Positions 1 to 10,078 of a stretch of 64,000 bases of DNA are shown here, piece after piece. Numbering within the stretch: the first letter of the stretch is position 1; each line of letters begins with the position of its first letter. The DNA comes from Toxorhynchites rutilus septentrionalis. Its lineage: Eukaryota > Arthropoda > Insecta > Diptera > Culicidae. The notes beneath the pieces are model-generated. The model worked only from the letters and a program-made list of their open reading frames with translations, searched no databases and was not told the DNA's origin. The translations under genes were made by a program, and so were the position numbers. The stretch covers positions 104,098,661 through 104,162,660 of the forward strand of contig NC_073746.1 of the NCBI RefSeq assembly GCF_029784135.1, written 5' to 3'.

Positions 1-2431
1 CATGGATAAGGTACTCATGGTATAAAGACATAAAACTTGACTGAGGAGTCAGTTGGAGTAGATTTTCGAAGTTATCAATAACCAATGGATTCATGATCTT
101 GCAACGGATGAGAAATCTGTAGGATAATTCTGTGAATCGAAGAGTAAGCGGGGGTACTCCTGCCAAGACTTCGAGACTCATCGTATGTGTCGAATGCAAA
201 CACCCCATTGCTATACGCAAGCAACGATATTGTATTCTCTCCAGCTTGAGAATATGAATCCTGGCAGCTGATCGGAAGCAAAAACTGCCATATTCTAACA
301 CTGATAATATCGTTGTTTTGTACAACTGAATGAGGTCTCCTGGATGGGCGCCCCACCATGTTCCGGTTATTGTTTGGAGAAAATTGATTCTTTGCTGGCA
401 TTTCTGTTTCAAATACGCAATGTGTATTCCCCAGGTACATTTAGAGTCAAAATATACTCCGAGGTATTTGAAAAACGTGCAATCTCTAGTTAGACAATCA
501 TCTATATCATTGACTCAAAAACTGTACAAGAGGGGGCTTAGGCAGGAGCCTTGTGGCAGGCCCATAAAACTGTATCGAGTAGATTTCAAGCTGCCATGAT
601 TGAAAAACATGTGCTTTTCTGAGAGTAAATTGTACAGAAAATTATTCAGAATTGGCGAAAGTCCACGATTATGAAGTTTCTCTGAGAGAATTTCCATGGA
701 AACTGAATCAAATGCCCCTTTGATATCGAGAAAAACGGAAGCCATTTGTTCTTTACGAGCAAATGCGATTTGTATTTCAGAAGATAGCAGCGCGAGACAA
801 TTATTCGTCCCTTTACCTCGGCGGAAGCCAAACTGCGTATTTGACAGCAAATTGTTCGCTTCAACCCACTTGTCCAAACGAAGTAGAATCATTTTCTCTA
901 ACAATTTACGAATACAGGATAACATTGCAATCGGCCTATACGAGTTGTGATCGCAAGCCGGCTTGTTGGGTTTTCGTATGGCTATCACTCTCACTTGTCT
1001 TCAGTCATGCGGGACAATATTCAGCTCCAGAAACTTGTTGAACAAGTTCAGCAAACGCTGTTTCGCCAAGTCGGGAAGATTCTTCAACAAGTTGAATTTA
1101 ATCTTGTCCGACCCCGGAGCTGAATTGTTACATGAGAGGAGGGTAATTGAGAATTCCACCATCGAAAAATTCTCATAATCGCTTTGTAATGGAATGTCGC
1201 GTACGACGTTTTGTGCAGGAACGGAATCGGGACAAACCTTTCTTGCAAATTTAAAAATCCAACGGTCAGAGTATTCCTCACTTTCATTGGTATGGTTCCA
1301 GCCACGCATTCTCCTAGCCGTATTCCAAAGAGTGCTCATAGCTGTCTCCCTCGACAAACCATTGACGAATTTCCGCCAATATCCACCCTTTTTTGCTTTA
1401 ATCAGACCTTTTAGTTTGGCTTCTAGAGCTTGGTACTTTTGAAACCATTCCACTAATCCAGTTTTCCTGAATTTTTTGAAAGCGGATGATTTTTCAAGGT
1501 AGACTTTTGAACACTCCTTGTCCCACCAAAGTGATGGAGGACGACGTCGGAAAGTGGTAGCAGGAACACGTTTCTTTTGAGCTTGAAGTGCGCTTTCGTA
1601 AATCAAACTCGATATAAAGTTATACTCTTCGAGTGGAGGAAGTTCATGCATTGAAACAAGTGCTTCAGATATTGTTTCTGCAAATTTTCTCCAGTCAATA
1701 TTTTTCGTGAGGTCATACGCAATATCGACTGACTCACGAGAACCTGATTCATTGGCCATCGATAAAATTATTGGCAGGTGATCACTACCGTGGGGATCTT
1801 GGATTACCTTCCACGTGCAATCCAGGGATAACGAAGAAGAGCAAAGAGATATGTCTAGCATGCTTGCCCGTGCAGGAGGGTTGGCTATCCTAGTTGCTTC
1901 CCCTGTAATTAAAACAGTCATGTTGAAGTTGTCGCACAGATCATAAATCAACGTGGCACGGTTGTCATCGTAGAGAGACCCCCATGCTGTTCCATGGGAG
2001 TTGAGGTCACCTAAGATTAGCCGCGGCTCCGGCAATGCCTCGATGATATCAAAAAACTGATGGCGGCCGACCATGGTTCTCGGAGGAATATATATCGTGG
2101 CAATGCAGGAGTCTTTGCCATTGATTTGTGTCTGGCAAGCGACAACTTCAATGCCTGTCATCGATGGGAGAGTGACTCTATAGAAGGAGTGAAATTTTTT
2201 GATCGCCAATAGTACGCCACCAAACGAGTCATTTCGATCGAGGCGAATAATGTTGAAATCGTGGAAATTCAGCTCGTCGGCTGAAGAAAGCCATGTTTCA
2301 CAGAGGGAAAATACATCACAGTTAGAACTATGAAGTAAAAATTTAAATTGATCTAGTTTAGGGATGATGCTTCTGCAATTCCACTGTATTACAGTGGTCA
2401 AATCCTTGACCTCTTGCACTGAATTAGGCAT
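1..2431 (-). pseudogene. ORF2 (endonuclease-reverse transcriptase) of copy A, 5' and central part
   Basis: It starts at the ATG 2429-2431. An APE-type endonuclease occupies roughly the first 230 residues: WNCRS near the N-terminus, ETWL, GDLNSHG and SDHLPI. The reverse transcriptase follows (SYRPIAMLSCIRKLLEK, FGFRRGKGTN, FLDIKGAFDSVS, GLPQGSCLSPLLY). Two TGA codons interrupt the frame: 1001-1003, where the intact copy has Trp, and 515-517, where it has Tyr. Near 475-485 about 75 codons are missing in frame compared with the intact copy, including the catalytic LADDG box. The frame then stays open to base 1. Loss of the active-site aspartates means this copy cannot encode a working polymerase whatever the stops do. 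Confidence 0.9.
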
Positions 2432-3818
2432 CGAGGGAAATGAACGCTGCTAAAAAACCACATTTTTCTTTCAAAAATGTTCTCACAATCGGAAGCAAAC
2501 ATAATACTATGCTTTTAAGAGGGTCATTTATATTTAAAGCATTTAAAATGTTGTCCACCAGGTCAGAAAGCGCAAGCAAACCAGATTGTGGCTGTTGCCT
2601 CGACCGCGAAAATGGAACAGACCGGGTGGGTGCTGCTCCGGGAAGTGTTGAGGACCCTTGGTGTGTGGAAGAACAGCTTAAACCAGGAGGTACTTGCTTC
2701 GGTCTATTCTCAGCACGTTCAATTCGAGTTTTCATTCCAACTTGGGAAGTTTCGGTCGTCTTTCTGGGGAGTGAAGGAAAAGAAGTAATTTTTCTTTTCC
2801 TGACGGCACCCTGCGATGTACCGGAACTTCCTGCATTGGGAGCGTCAGCAACAGGCTCGTCGTTCTACAGAATGGATTAGGGATTGTCCGGATTCGTTGG
2901 TACGGAATTCTTAAGCTTTTCTGCATAAGTCCGCTTGGAACGTTCCTTTAAGGAACGCTTGATTTTCTCCCCTCGTTGTTTGTACACCGGGCATTGGATA
3001 AGATCATGAGGGGTCCCGCCGCAATGAAGACACTTGTACTCTTTCGCGCAAGGTTTCTCATCATGGCTGTCCCCACAATCTGCGCAACGTTTTTCATTGC
3101 AACAATAGGCGGCCGTGTGACCGAGTTGCATACATTTGTTGCATTTCATTACCCGGGGTACAAACAACCGAACAGGTAAACGAAGTGCACCTATTGCAAC
3201 GTAGTTTGGAAGGGCGGAACCCTCAAAAGTCACACGAAAAGAGTTTGTCCGATTGAGAACCCTATTGTCATTTTTTTGTGACACAGATTTCAGTCGATCG
3301 CATGCAAGAATCTTCACAGTTTTTAGTGAAGAGTTCTTGAAGCGACCGACACCATCGATAATCTCTTTTCGAGTCAATCCCTTTTCGGTTATTACGCCGT
3401 CTATTTCGACGTTGCAACAGGGCACGTATACGCGATACTCAATCGCAAAGAGGTCGCAGCGCGTGATTTCGTTCGCTTGGGTCCTGCTTGAGACGACAAC
3501 TCGTAGTTTGTCTGGCCCCATCCGTGTAATCTCGGTAACTGCAGAAAACTTCTGAGTAAGTTCCTTCGAGATACGAATGACATTGAGAGGTTTAGATTTT
3601 CGTCTAAAGTATACAATGAATGGGCCTTTGGAGCCTTCATGGTATTCTTTTGGACGAAAATCCTGTTTTTCGTCAATGTCCTCATCTTCGGAACTTCCAA
3701 CTTCATATACAGAAGTTTCTTACTCAACTTCTGCTTCATCTTCCTGCTCTTCAGGAGGAGGATCGGTATCGGAAATATTCAATGGCGTCGATGGGGGATC
3801 CTTCCCGCCCTCAGCCAT
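2424..3818 (-). pseudogene. ORF1 (gag-like, CCHC zinc knuckles) of copy A
   Basis: The start chosen is the ATG at 3816-3818, because its first codons (M-A-E-G-G) match ORF1 of the intact copy. One reading frame runs down to the stop at 2424, interrupted by in-frame stops at 3720-3722 (TAA, after about 33 codons), 2877-2879 (TAA) and a TAG five codons later. Between the first two stops lie a conserved gag domain and three zinc knuckles: CNKCMQLGHTAAYC, then CADCGDSHDEKPC, then CLHCGGTPHDLIQC. A basic segment (KRSLKERSKRTYAEKL) follows, as in the intact copy. Proteins of this type bind element RNA in the ribonucleoprotein particle. The last codons overlap the ORF2 start as ATGCCTAA. I regard it as inactive. 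Confidence 0.88.
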
Positions 3819-3890
3819 ATAAAAAAGACGAGTGGGTAATGTCGGGGACATAACCGGAGTGACTTAGGACTATACAAAGGGGACAGCTTT

Positions 3891-4640
3891 TGCTAAATAT
3901 ATATTTTCAATATATTGTTTTATTTTCTTCTCCTACGTGAATACCTACCTATCTAACTGAAAAATGGATAAGTTTACTGTTTACTCTTTATGAATATGTT
4001 GAAGGTTCTGAACAGAACCTTTGATGTTGTGTTTTTGCGTTTTTTTTACAAACATTCTCAATTTTTTCTCACTATCTTATAGTTGCTTCTTGATATTTTT
4101 CTGAAGGCTTTGTACTTATTCAATGTTCAACGCCGGGCATCTTTTGGCGTATGCACATATCGTACAATCAAAATGATGGATATGATAGGGAGTGCATAGT
4201 GGTCCTCAGCTCATTCACTATCATATATTTCACTATTGAGCACATTACCGTACCTTAAACTGTAGTTTCGTAAACGAATGAATTGTAAGATTTGTAGTCT
4301 CCGCAAACAATGTAAATAAAAATGAAATGGAAACGAACTTTACGATCTGTCGAGAAATAGATGAGCTATAAGCGTTCTGAAAAACCAACAGTGAATACAG
4401 GGACGGATGACCTTAGGATTAAAGTCCTTTAAAATAAGAACAGAGCATCAGGAAATACATCACTCATCATGTTGCTCCTTAGTTATGTTTCAATACAATG
4501 CAGATGTAACCTCAGTCAATTTTCAACATCAGTTATAAACAAAAGAAAGCAGTTCTTGCTACCGAGAAAATCGTGAATGCCATCCTGCATATAATGTGTT
4601 GTAATTCACTTTCAATTCGGGAACCATGCATGGGTTTGTG
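3891..4640. other. Gene-less AT-rich stretch
   Basis: No coding region, RNA gene or inverted-repeat terminus was recognised between the 5' leader of copy A and the duplicated histone-derived unit. Short A/T runs are present. Confidence 0.5.
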
Positions 4641-4775
4641 AAAACTGAATGATCAACTTAAAAGACCCCAACCACCAATAAGTTCAAAAACAAGCATAAA
4701 CAAAATAAATCAGTTCATATTATATATCATATTATGTCACTTTAGAATGCATTGGTATTGTGAATAACTTTTAAT

Positions 4776-4814
4776 AACTCTTCTTTAAAAGGTTTAATGG
4801 CCCTGAAAAGCGCC
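4776..4814 (-). promoter_or_regulatory. Histone-type 3' processing signal (stem-loop plus downstream element), unit 1
   Basis: On the minus strand 4814-4799 reads GGCGCTTTTCAGGGCC, one stem base away from the metazoan histone hairpin GGCCCTTTTCAGGGCC. It is followed by a purine-rich AAAGAAGAGTT at 4786-4776, at the position of the histone downstream element that pairs with U7 snRNA. In replication-dependent histone genes this pair directs 3' cleavage without a poly(A) tail. Here it lies just after the H2A-like reading frame. Confidence 0.78.
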
Positions 4815-5185
4815 GTGTTTTACGGTGGCTGGTTTTGCCACCAAAGCAGTCTGTATAAACAAACTTTTTCCTTTTTCTACCTGCTGCCGTTTTGCGTTTG
4901 CCACTCGCTGAAACTAGTTGTTGCCACCGAACCAAATGTGCTCTGTTCTGTAGGCGGGTTTTCTTATTGTCGTGAGCAGCATTGCAAGCCAACTCGAGCA
5001 CTCCGACGGCCGAAACTCTATAATCGCTGTTAGGTATACTGGTGCTCCGGCACCAATCCGTTCGGCCTAGTTACCCTTGCGGAGCAATCAGTGAATGCGA
5101 CCAACAGGGAACAGGAGACCTGCACGGTTCGAGTGAGACTTTGTCTTTCCCTTAACTTGTCCTCCTTTGTTACGTCCACGATGCC
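4815..5185 (-). pseudogene. Histone H2A pseudogene, unit 1
   Basis: Reading the minus strand from about 5185, the translation matches H2[23 protein letters not shown], then LLRKGN, AERIGAGAPVYL with two internal stops. After one frame change comes VLELACNAAHDNKKTR, the end of the H2A histone fold. The canonical H2A C-terminus (docking domain) is absent and is replaced by a K/R-rich tail (SGKRKTAAGRKRKK) that unit 2 shares. H2A packs with H2B in nucleosomes; this copy cannot, because of stops, a frameshift and the missing C-terminus. A TATA-like AGTATAAAAC on the minus strand at 5251-5260, about 65 bp upstream, would fit an old H2A promoter. The identification rests on several family-specific blocks in order. 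Confidence 0.82.
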
Positions 5186-5469
5186 GATGCCGTACAACCA
5201 CACGGGTTTACGGTTCGAAAGAAAATAATATATTTTTTTGGGGTCCGCGTGTTTTATACTCTAGCTAGTATATAGCACACTCACAGGATAGAGACAAATC
5301 AGCAGACTCAGCCAGAGGGGCGAGTCCAACGAGACGAACGAATGAGCGTTAAAAGGGAGCGATGGCAAAAAAATACATTCATTACGATTTGTTCGCTCGT
5401 TGGATTCACATGCAGGCTAAAAAGGGTCCTTTGCAGGATAACAAAATTATCTTCAATCTAAAGAGTTTA

Positions 5470-5620
5470 TTGTTTTGTTATCACTCAATATCCCCATCTT
5501 GTTCGGCTAAACCTTTCCGTTTAGCGATTGCATTTGCCACTCGCCACAGCTTTCACAGTTGGAAAATTTCTTCCCATCCTGCTTGTGACATATTTTACAG
5601 TAAATTACATTCAATGGCAC
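5470..5620 (-). pseudogene. Partial third copy of the H2A-unit tail
   Basis: The minus strand here contains GCGAGTGGCAAATGCAATCG, closely matching the tail region of unit 2 (GCGAGTGGCAAACGCAATCG near 6210-6240) and unit 1. No H2A core or stem-loop was found with it. It looks like a fragment left by rearrangement of the tandem array. Confidence 0.5.
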
Positions 5621-6018
5621 GTCGCATTACCACCACTCAGTATCGGATTGGAGGTAATTTTAACCTGTAATTGAACATTTGCGATGACAGTGGTACAGTG
5701 TCGACTTTCAATGTGGGGTCATGATTTGGACCCCGAACTCTATGTTTACAAAAATGTCCAACTAAATATGTCGCAATACAGGTCCGTCAAATTAGCTATA
5801 TGTCGAGCTAAATGTAAATTACTGTACTTTCAATCTGGAAGCAATTTAAGAATTCTTGAAAATTGAATAATCGAGAAAGTCCCCAACCATCAATAAGCTC
5901 AGCACAACTGCCAAATTCTCATACTCATCATATCTTGGCAAACAAATTATGAAAAAATCAATTTGTGTTTTATTATTATTTTGGATAATATTTTAGAATG
6001 CATTGAACTGTATTTCGT

Positions 6019-6058
6019 AAACTCTTTTTTGAAAGGTCTAATGGCACTGATAAGCGCC
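6019..6058 (-). promoter_or_regulatory. Histone-type 3' processing signal, unit 2 (degraded)
   Basis: The minus strand at 6058-6043 reads GGCGCTTATCAGTGCC, a mutated form of the histone hairpin with a substitution in the loop and mismatches in the stem. AAAAAAGAGTTT at 6030-6019 occupies the downstream-element position. It is probably non-functional. Confidence 0.62.
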
Positions 6059-6527
6059 GTGTTTTATGGAATGGTTCCAATTTAGAAAACTTAGTACTCG
6101 TGGTTTTGAAAAAAAACATTTCGAACGCCCTCGATGCCGCCTTGTTCTGGATTTGCCACCAAAGCAGTTTGTATAAAGAACAAACTTTTTCTTCTGCTAC
6201 CTGCTGCCGTTTTGCGATTGCGTTTGCCACTCGCCACTCGCTGCAACTGCCTGTTGTTGTCTTGGTGTCCACGGAACCGATTGTGGTCTGTTCTGAATGC
6301 GGGTTTTCTTATCGTTGCGAGCAGCTTTGCCAGCTAACTCGATAATTTCGGCGGCCGAAACTATATATCGCCGGCTAGGTGGACTGGTACACTGGTACTA
6401 ACGCGCTCGGCCTAGCTACCCTTGCGGAGCAATTGGCGGATACACCTACGGTGAATTGCAGACCAACACGGTTCGAGCGGGATTTTGCCTTTCCCTTCAC
6501 TTTTCCTCCTTTGTCATGACCAGACAT
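6059..6527 (-). pseudogene. Histone H2A pseudogene, unit 2
   Basis: It starts at the ATG 6525-6527. The N-terminus is almost a perfect H2A N-terminal tail: MSGHDKGGKVKGKAKSRSNR then GLQF, with H-D where H2A has R-G. The frame is lost in the middle of the histone fold and reappears as EIIELAGKAARNDKKTR, the end of the fold. As in unit 1, the canonical H2A C-terminus is missing and the same K/R/Q-rich foreign tail follows, so the defect arose before the duplication. A degraded stem-loop follows at 6043-6058. Confidence 0.82.
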
Positions 6528-7527
6528 GGCTGCTTGTGTTGCTTTGTTGATTTGATGTGATGCGAAACGATGTGGTGTACGGTTTCGATGAGAATGATCG
6601 TTACGGCAGCGGAGCGGGGATTTTTAAGCTGACTGGCTGGCTCGAGAATTACGCATGTGTGAGACTGCGACCAATGTTTCGTTCATATTTTTTCTTTTTC
6701 CTTTCCAATCATGCTTCATTGTATTTCGCTGCTGCTCTGGTTGCCCGTTTTGGTCGGTACGATTTGAGGAGCACAAAATGAACCAATCAAAAATGGGCAC
6801 ATAGTGCATTTGGACAAGGCTTGATATTTCACAATTATTCAATTATTTATCTCAAGAAAAATGAAATGTTATTCGTTATGATAGATGCGTAGATATATTT
6901 CCTATCAATTGATGCAAAAACCTTTGCGATCTATTGAGAAATGCTCGAGTTATAAGCGTTCCAAATCTTGCATTTTTTCCTACTTGTTCAGTGCCTAGAT
7001 TTTCATTTCACCCCCTATATCTTCCGGTTAGACGTAGTCCTACGTCAAAAATCGGTCAACTGTTCGATATGAACAGAATATAATGATTCAAAATAAATAA
7101 ATGAGTGAAAAAAAAAATTTTTTTTATAAGGTTATGATTTATTTTATGTCAAATAAAATACTAAAATGAAAAAAAGTTCCAATAAAAATTCAACGGTATA
7201 TAAGAAATAATGATCACCCCTAATGCCAACGTTTGCCGATTTGGTTAACACAAAGTTGAACAATGGTGTATATCGTGCACAGAAGGAAGAAGGAATGATA
7301 GGGAAACAAAAGAAAAATAAATTTCTACTTGCCGCGGCTGTGTGGCGTGTGTGATGAATGTGTCTGATTTGGATCCTCAGCGCGCACCACTTTAAATTTC
7401 GCTACACTCGCAAGCGCAACCGATGAAAAAGCACACTATTATTCGATGCGAAAAAAACACCTCTGTTGGATCGATTAATAACTTGTCCGATCTGCTTGCG
7501 AGTTGTCGAACCAATCCTTTTGCTTTT

Positions 7528-8990
7528 AGCACTTGATTGAAACATATTTAGTCACAGTGTTACATGGATAGAAAACATTAAAATAAACTCTTTCACATGA
7601 ATGTAATTTTAAATTCCCAGAGGAACTGGCGGATTATTTTCAGTAACGATTAGATATTTCCACATTTTCCTCGATACTGGAAGCCCACCAGTGGTTAATA
7701 CTAATTCGATAACCACCTGTTAATAGCACTTGATTGAAACATATTTGGTCACAGTGTTACATGGATAGAAAACATTCAAATAAACTCTTTCACATGAATG
7801 TATTTTTAAATTCCCAGAGGAACTGGCAGATTATTTTCCGGATCTTTCTCGATGCTGAATGGCATCCAAACGGAAAGAATTCCGTGCGTGTATATGTGTG
7901 TGTAGCGGCTGCTTCGATGGTCACCTTCTCTTCTCCTGAAGGATCGGCTTCTCTGTGCTCCCTCACAGTTTCAAACAAACTGCTCGAGTTTCAGGGCAGA
8001 TCTCGATCCTTCGCCGTCCAGCATCCTCAGCAACGATGTTGTCTTGTTGATGTCCTCGCGAAAAATGAATGCGTCTCACCACCAGAATATCGCTTAAGTA
8101 TGCTTTTTGTGCGTGATTGAATCTAGAGAAGGCGTGGTTTACGACGGCAATTTGGAAGGCAAACTAGAGGAGAATGAACTCTCTGAGCTCGGAACTTTCG
8201 GCGACTGAGCAATAATCGATTGCGGGCGCATACAATATTGGATACGGAAATATCCTACTGATGGGGAAGAATAATCTTCAGAAGCTATCCTGTTAATTGC
8301 GATTGATTGAAAAATCACAAAACCAAATGTATTTGGTCACAGTGTTACATGGATAGAAAACATTAAAATAAACTCTTTCACATGAATGTATTTTTACATT
8401 CCCAGAGGAACTGGCAGATTATTTTCAGTAACGATTATATATTTCCACATTTTCCTCGATACTGGAAACCCACCAGTGGTTAATGCTAACTCGATAACCA
8501 TCTGTTAATAGCACTTGATTGAAACATATTTGGTCACAGTGTTACATGGTTAGAAAACATTCAAATAAACTCTTTCACATGAATGTATTTTTAAATTCCC
8601 AGAGGAACTGGCAGATTATTTTCCGGATCTTCCTCGATGCTGAAAGTCATCCAAAAGGAAAGAATTCCGCGCGTGTATGTGTGTGTGTGTAGCGGCTGCT
8701 TCGAGATCTTCCCGGGGAACCGTTTGTGGCATCACTCTCCTCCTGATGGATTCATGTCTGGCCTAAGGTGCACAAACAGGCTCTTGGTGACACCGTTCAT
8801 CCGCGCTTTCATGATAAACGAAGAGCTTCACCACAACAGCGACAACATGCTCCAATCGCTGTTCAATTAGAACTGAGTGGATTTCCGAGCGGCGCTCGCT
8901 TATATACCGATTGGTGATTTCAATAGCCTGTTTTGAAAGCAATTTTAAGACTATTGAAACAAGTTTTTGGATCAAAAAGTAACAAGTATA
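7528..8990. repeat. ~0.8-kb tandem duplication built on a ~195-bp subrepeat
   Basis: The segment with TTGGTCACAGTGTTACATGG and AATAAACTCTTTCACATGAA recurs at about 7545, 7745, 8332 and 8528. Spacing alternates short (about 195 bp) and long, so a short-plus-long unit was duplicated once. The two long units then share AAAGAATTCCG and TGTGTGTGTAGCGGCTGCTT before diverging. On the minus strand each copy has CCAGTTCCTCTGG, a small hairpin, followed by GAAAGAGTTTATT. That resembles a histone downstream element, but the hairpin is not of histone type. Confidence 0.6.
8871..8907 (-). promoter_or_regulatory. Candidate core promoter (TATA plus initiator)
   Basis: The minus strand has GGTATATAAG (TATA near 8906) and a TCAGTT initiator at 8877-8872, about 31 nt apart. 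That spacing and initiator type are usual for arthropod RNA polymerase II promoters. The downstream open frames are short (under 30 codons) and unrecognised, so the product is unknown. Confidence 0.4.
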
Positions 8991-9156
8991 GAACGCGTAG
9001 ACATTTTATCTTTCGTATGAAGTGTTTACCATACCATTTCGTTCAGTTCTTTAGGAGCTATTAACGCTCAAAATCTCGGTCTCCGGCGTAACGCTTTCGT
9101 TTTCGAAACTTTGATTTTACACCCCGGTATAGAAATGAAAGACGTAGTCCTACGTC

Positions 9157-9575
9157 AAAAAATCTACTAGACAGCGAATGCTGCGGCCCATTTTATGTCC
9201 CGGTGTATGGTGAGAATTTCACGGCGGAATTGAGAGAAATTGGATTGGCGGGTGGAAGGGGGGGGGGGGTTGAGAGGGTGTCGCAGGAATTTACTCCAAA
9301 TTAATCAACGAAATGTAATTTGGTTGGGGTATAATAGAATGTAAGCAATACCAAGCGAACGAGTTTGTGCACGTAATGAGAAAATAATTGCTTGCTCGTG
9401 CCAACTGGGGCCATCCATGATGGGAGGGGGCGAATGCTTTGGTTGACTTTGGCGAAATGCTTATGCTGCTCATAACTAGAGCAAACCCAGACTGTGAGAA
9501 AGTGTATTTTTGAGTTTGATTTCATAAAGAATAATAATCGAAAATTGAATGTTACCTGATTGGCACGTATTGTCT
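9157..9575. other. Gene-less stretch
   Basis: No gene recognised. A G-run (GGGGGGGGG near 9258) is present; short antisense open frames here have no family resemblance. Confidence 0.45.
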
Positions 9576-9579
9576 CTTG

Positions 9580-10020
9580 ACAGATTTCGCGCCAACTCGA
9601 ACAGATGTTGGCATTACCCTTTCAGAACTTAATGAAACTTTCTAGGCGTAAAGACCTTACCTAGTTAAGCAACTTGGCATACTTAGTTTTCCGAAAAATT
9701 ATCTAGACTAACATATGGAAAGGGCTAAATATTTTTGAATTTTTTAATAATATTTTTACTCGAAAATGGTAAGTCCTACAAAAAATTGATCTATGAAAGA
9801 GTTTTAGGAAAATAATTGAATTTTCAGTAAAAAATACTGTAACAATATTTTTTGAAATCCTACACAGGTCAAAAAAGTCAATTTTCTCGAAATGGTCATC
9901 TTAGATTTTGATAAAATGGTAGATAAATATGTGCCACATAACTCTTCCATATATTGCAACTTGTGCATATTTGAGGCAAAAAAAAGTTTTTGTAATAAAT
10001 AAAATATAATAAAACAGACA
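9580..10020 (-). repeat. Left inverted arm of an unidentified transposon (terminal region)
   Basis: The sequence is the diverged reverse complement of 13470-13930. Shared blocks include GGCGCGAAATC, TTATCTAGACTAACATATGG, ACTCGAAAATGG and ATTGCAACTTGTGC. Together with the protein fragments at 11846-12110 and 13150-13330 it shows two copies of one transposon end facing each other. Confidence 0.7.
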
Positions 10021-10078
10021 TTTTTGACATTAAATTCATTTTTATTCATCTGATCTCATCTATATCTATATCTATATA

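Larger units (their letters stand above)
1..3890 (-). mobile_element. Non-LTR retrotransposon copy A, RNase H-type (I-like) family, decayed, cut by window start
   Basis: This is a copy of the two-ORF family seen intact at 43886-50030, but clearly more diverged from it than the other copies, so probably a sister subfamily. ORF1 (zinc-knuckle protein) and ORF2 (endonuclease plus reverse transcriptase) are adjacent on the minus strand and overlap by 8 nt. The 3' half of ORF2 lies outside the window. The 5' boundary is uncertain: the leader upstream of the ORF1 ATG (3818) can be followed only to about 3890, and I found no target duplication because the other end is missing. Coding capacity is lost through nonsense codons and one in-frame deletion, with no frameshift seen. 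Confidence 0.9.
4640..7046 (-). repeat. Tandem duplication of a ~1.2-kb unit carrying a broken histone H2A gene
   Basis: Two units lie head to tail. Unit 1 begins near 4640 and unit 2 near 5870. The shared left ends read as cccaaccaccaataag (near 4670) and cccaaccatcaataag (near 5882). Both continue through TTTAGAATGCATT, a histone 3' stem-loop, a lysine-rich tail and H2A coding sequence on the minus strand. The units have diverged visibly, so the duplication is old. The right edge at 7031-7046 carries the dyad motif GACGTAGTCCTACGTC that recurs across the window. Confidence 0.65.
7031..9156. repeat. Block bounded by two copies of the GACGTAGTCCTACGTC dyad motif
   Basis: The motif occurs at 7031-7046 and 9141-9156 in the same orientation, each followed by TCAAAAA. 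Next to each is a C- and AT-rich arm (CCCCCTATA near 7010; CACCCCGGTATAG near 9120), shared with dyad sites elsewhere in the window. The interior holds duplicated units at 7528-8990. No protein family was recognised inside. Confidence 0.55.

Noticed and set aside
7600..7840. Histone stem-loop at CCAGTTCCTCTGG
   Set aside because: The hairpin lacks the UUUC loop and the invariant stem bases; only the following GAAAGAGTTT resembles a downstream element.
7734..8120. 128-codon plus-strand protein
   Set aside because: It lies wholly within tandem duplicated repeat sequence, and the second copy does not keep the frame.
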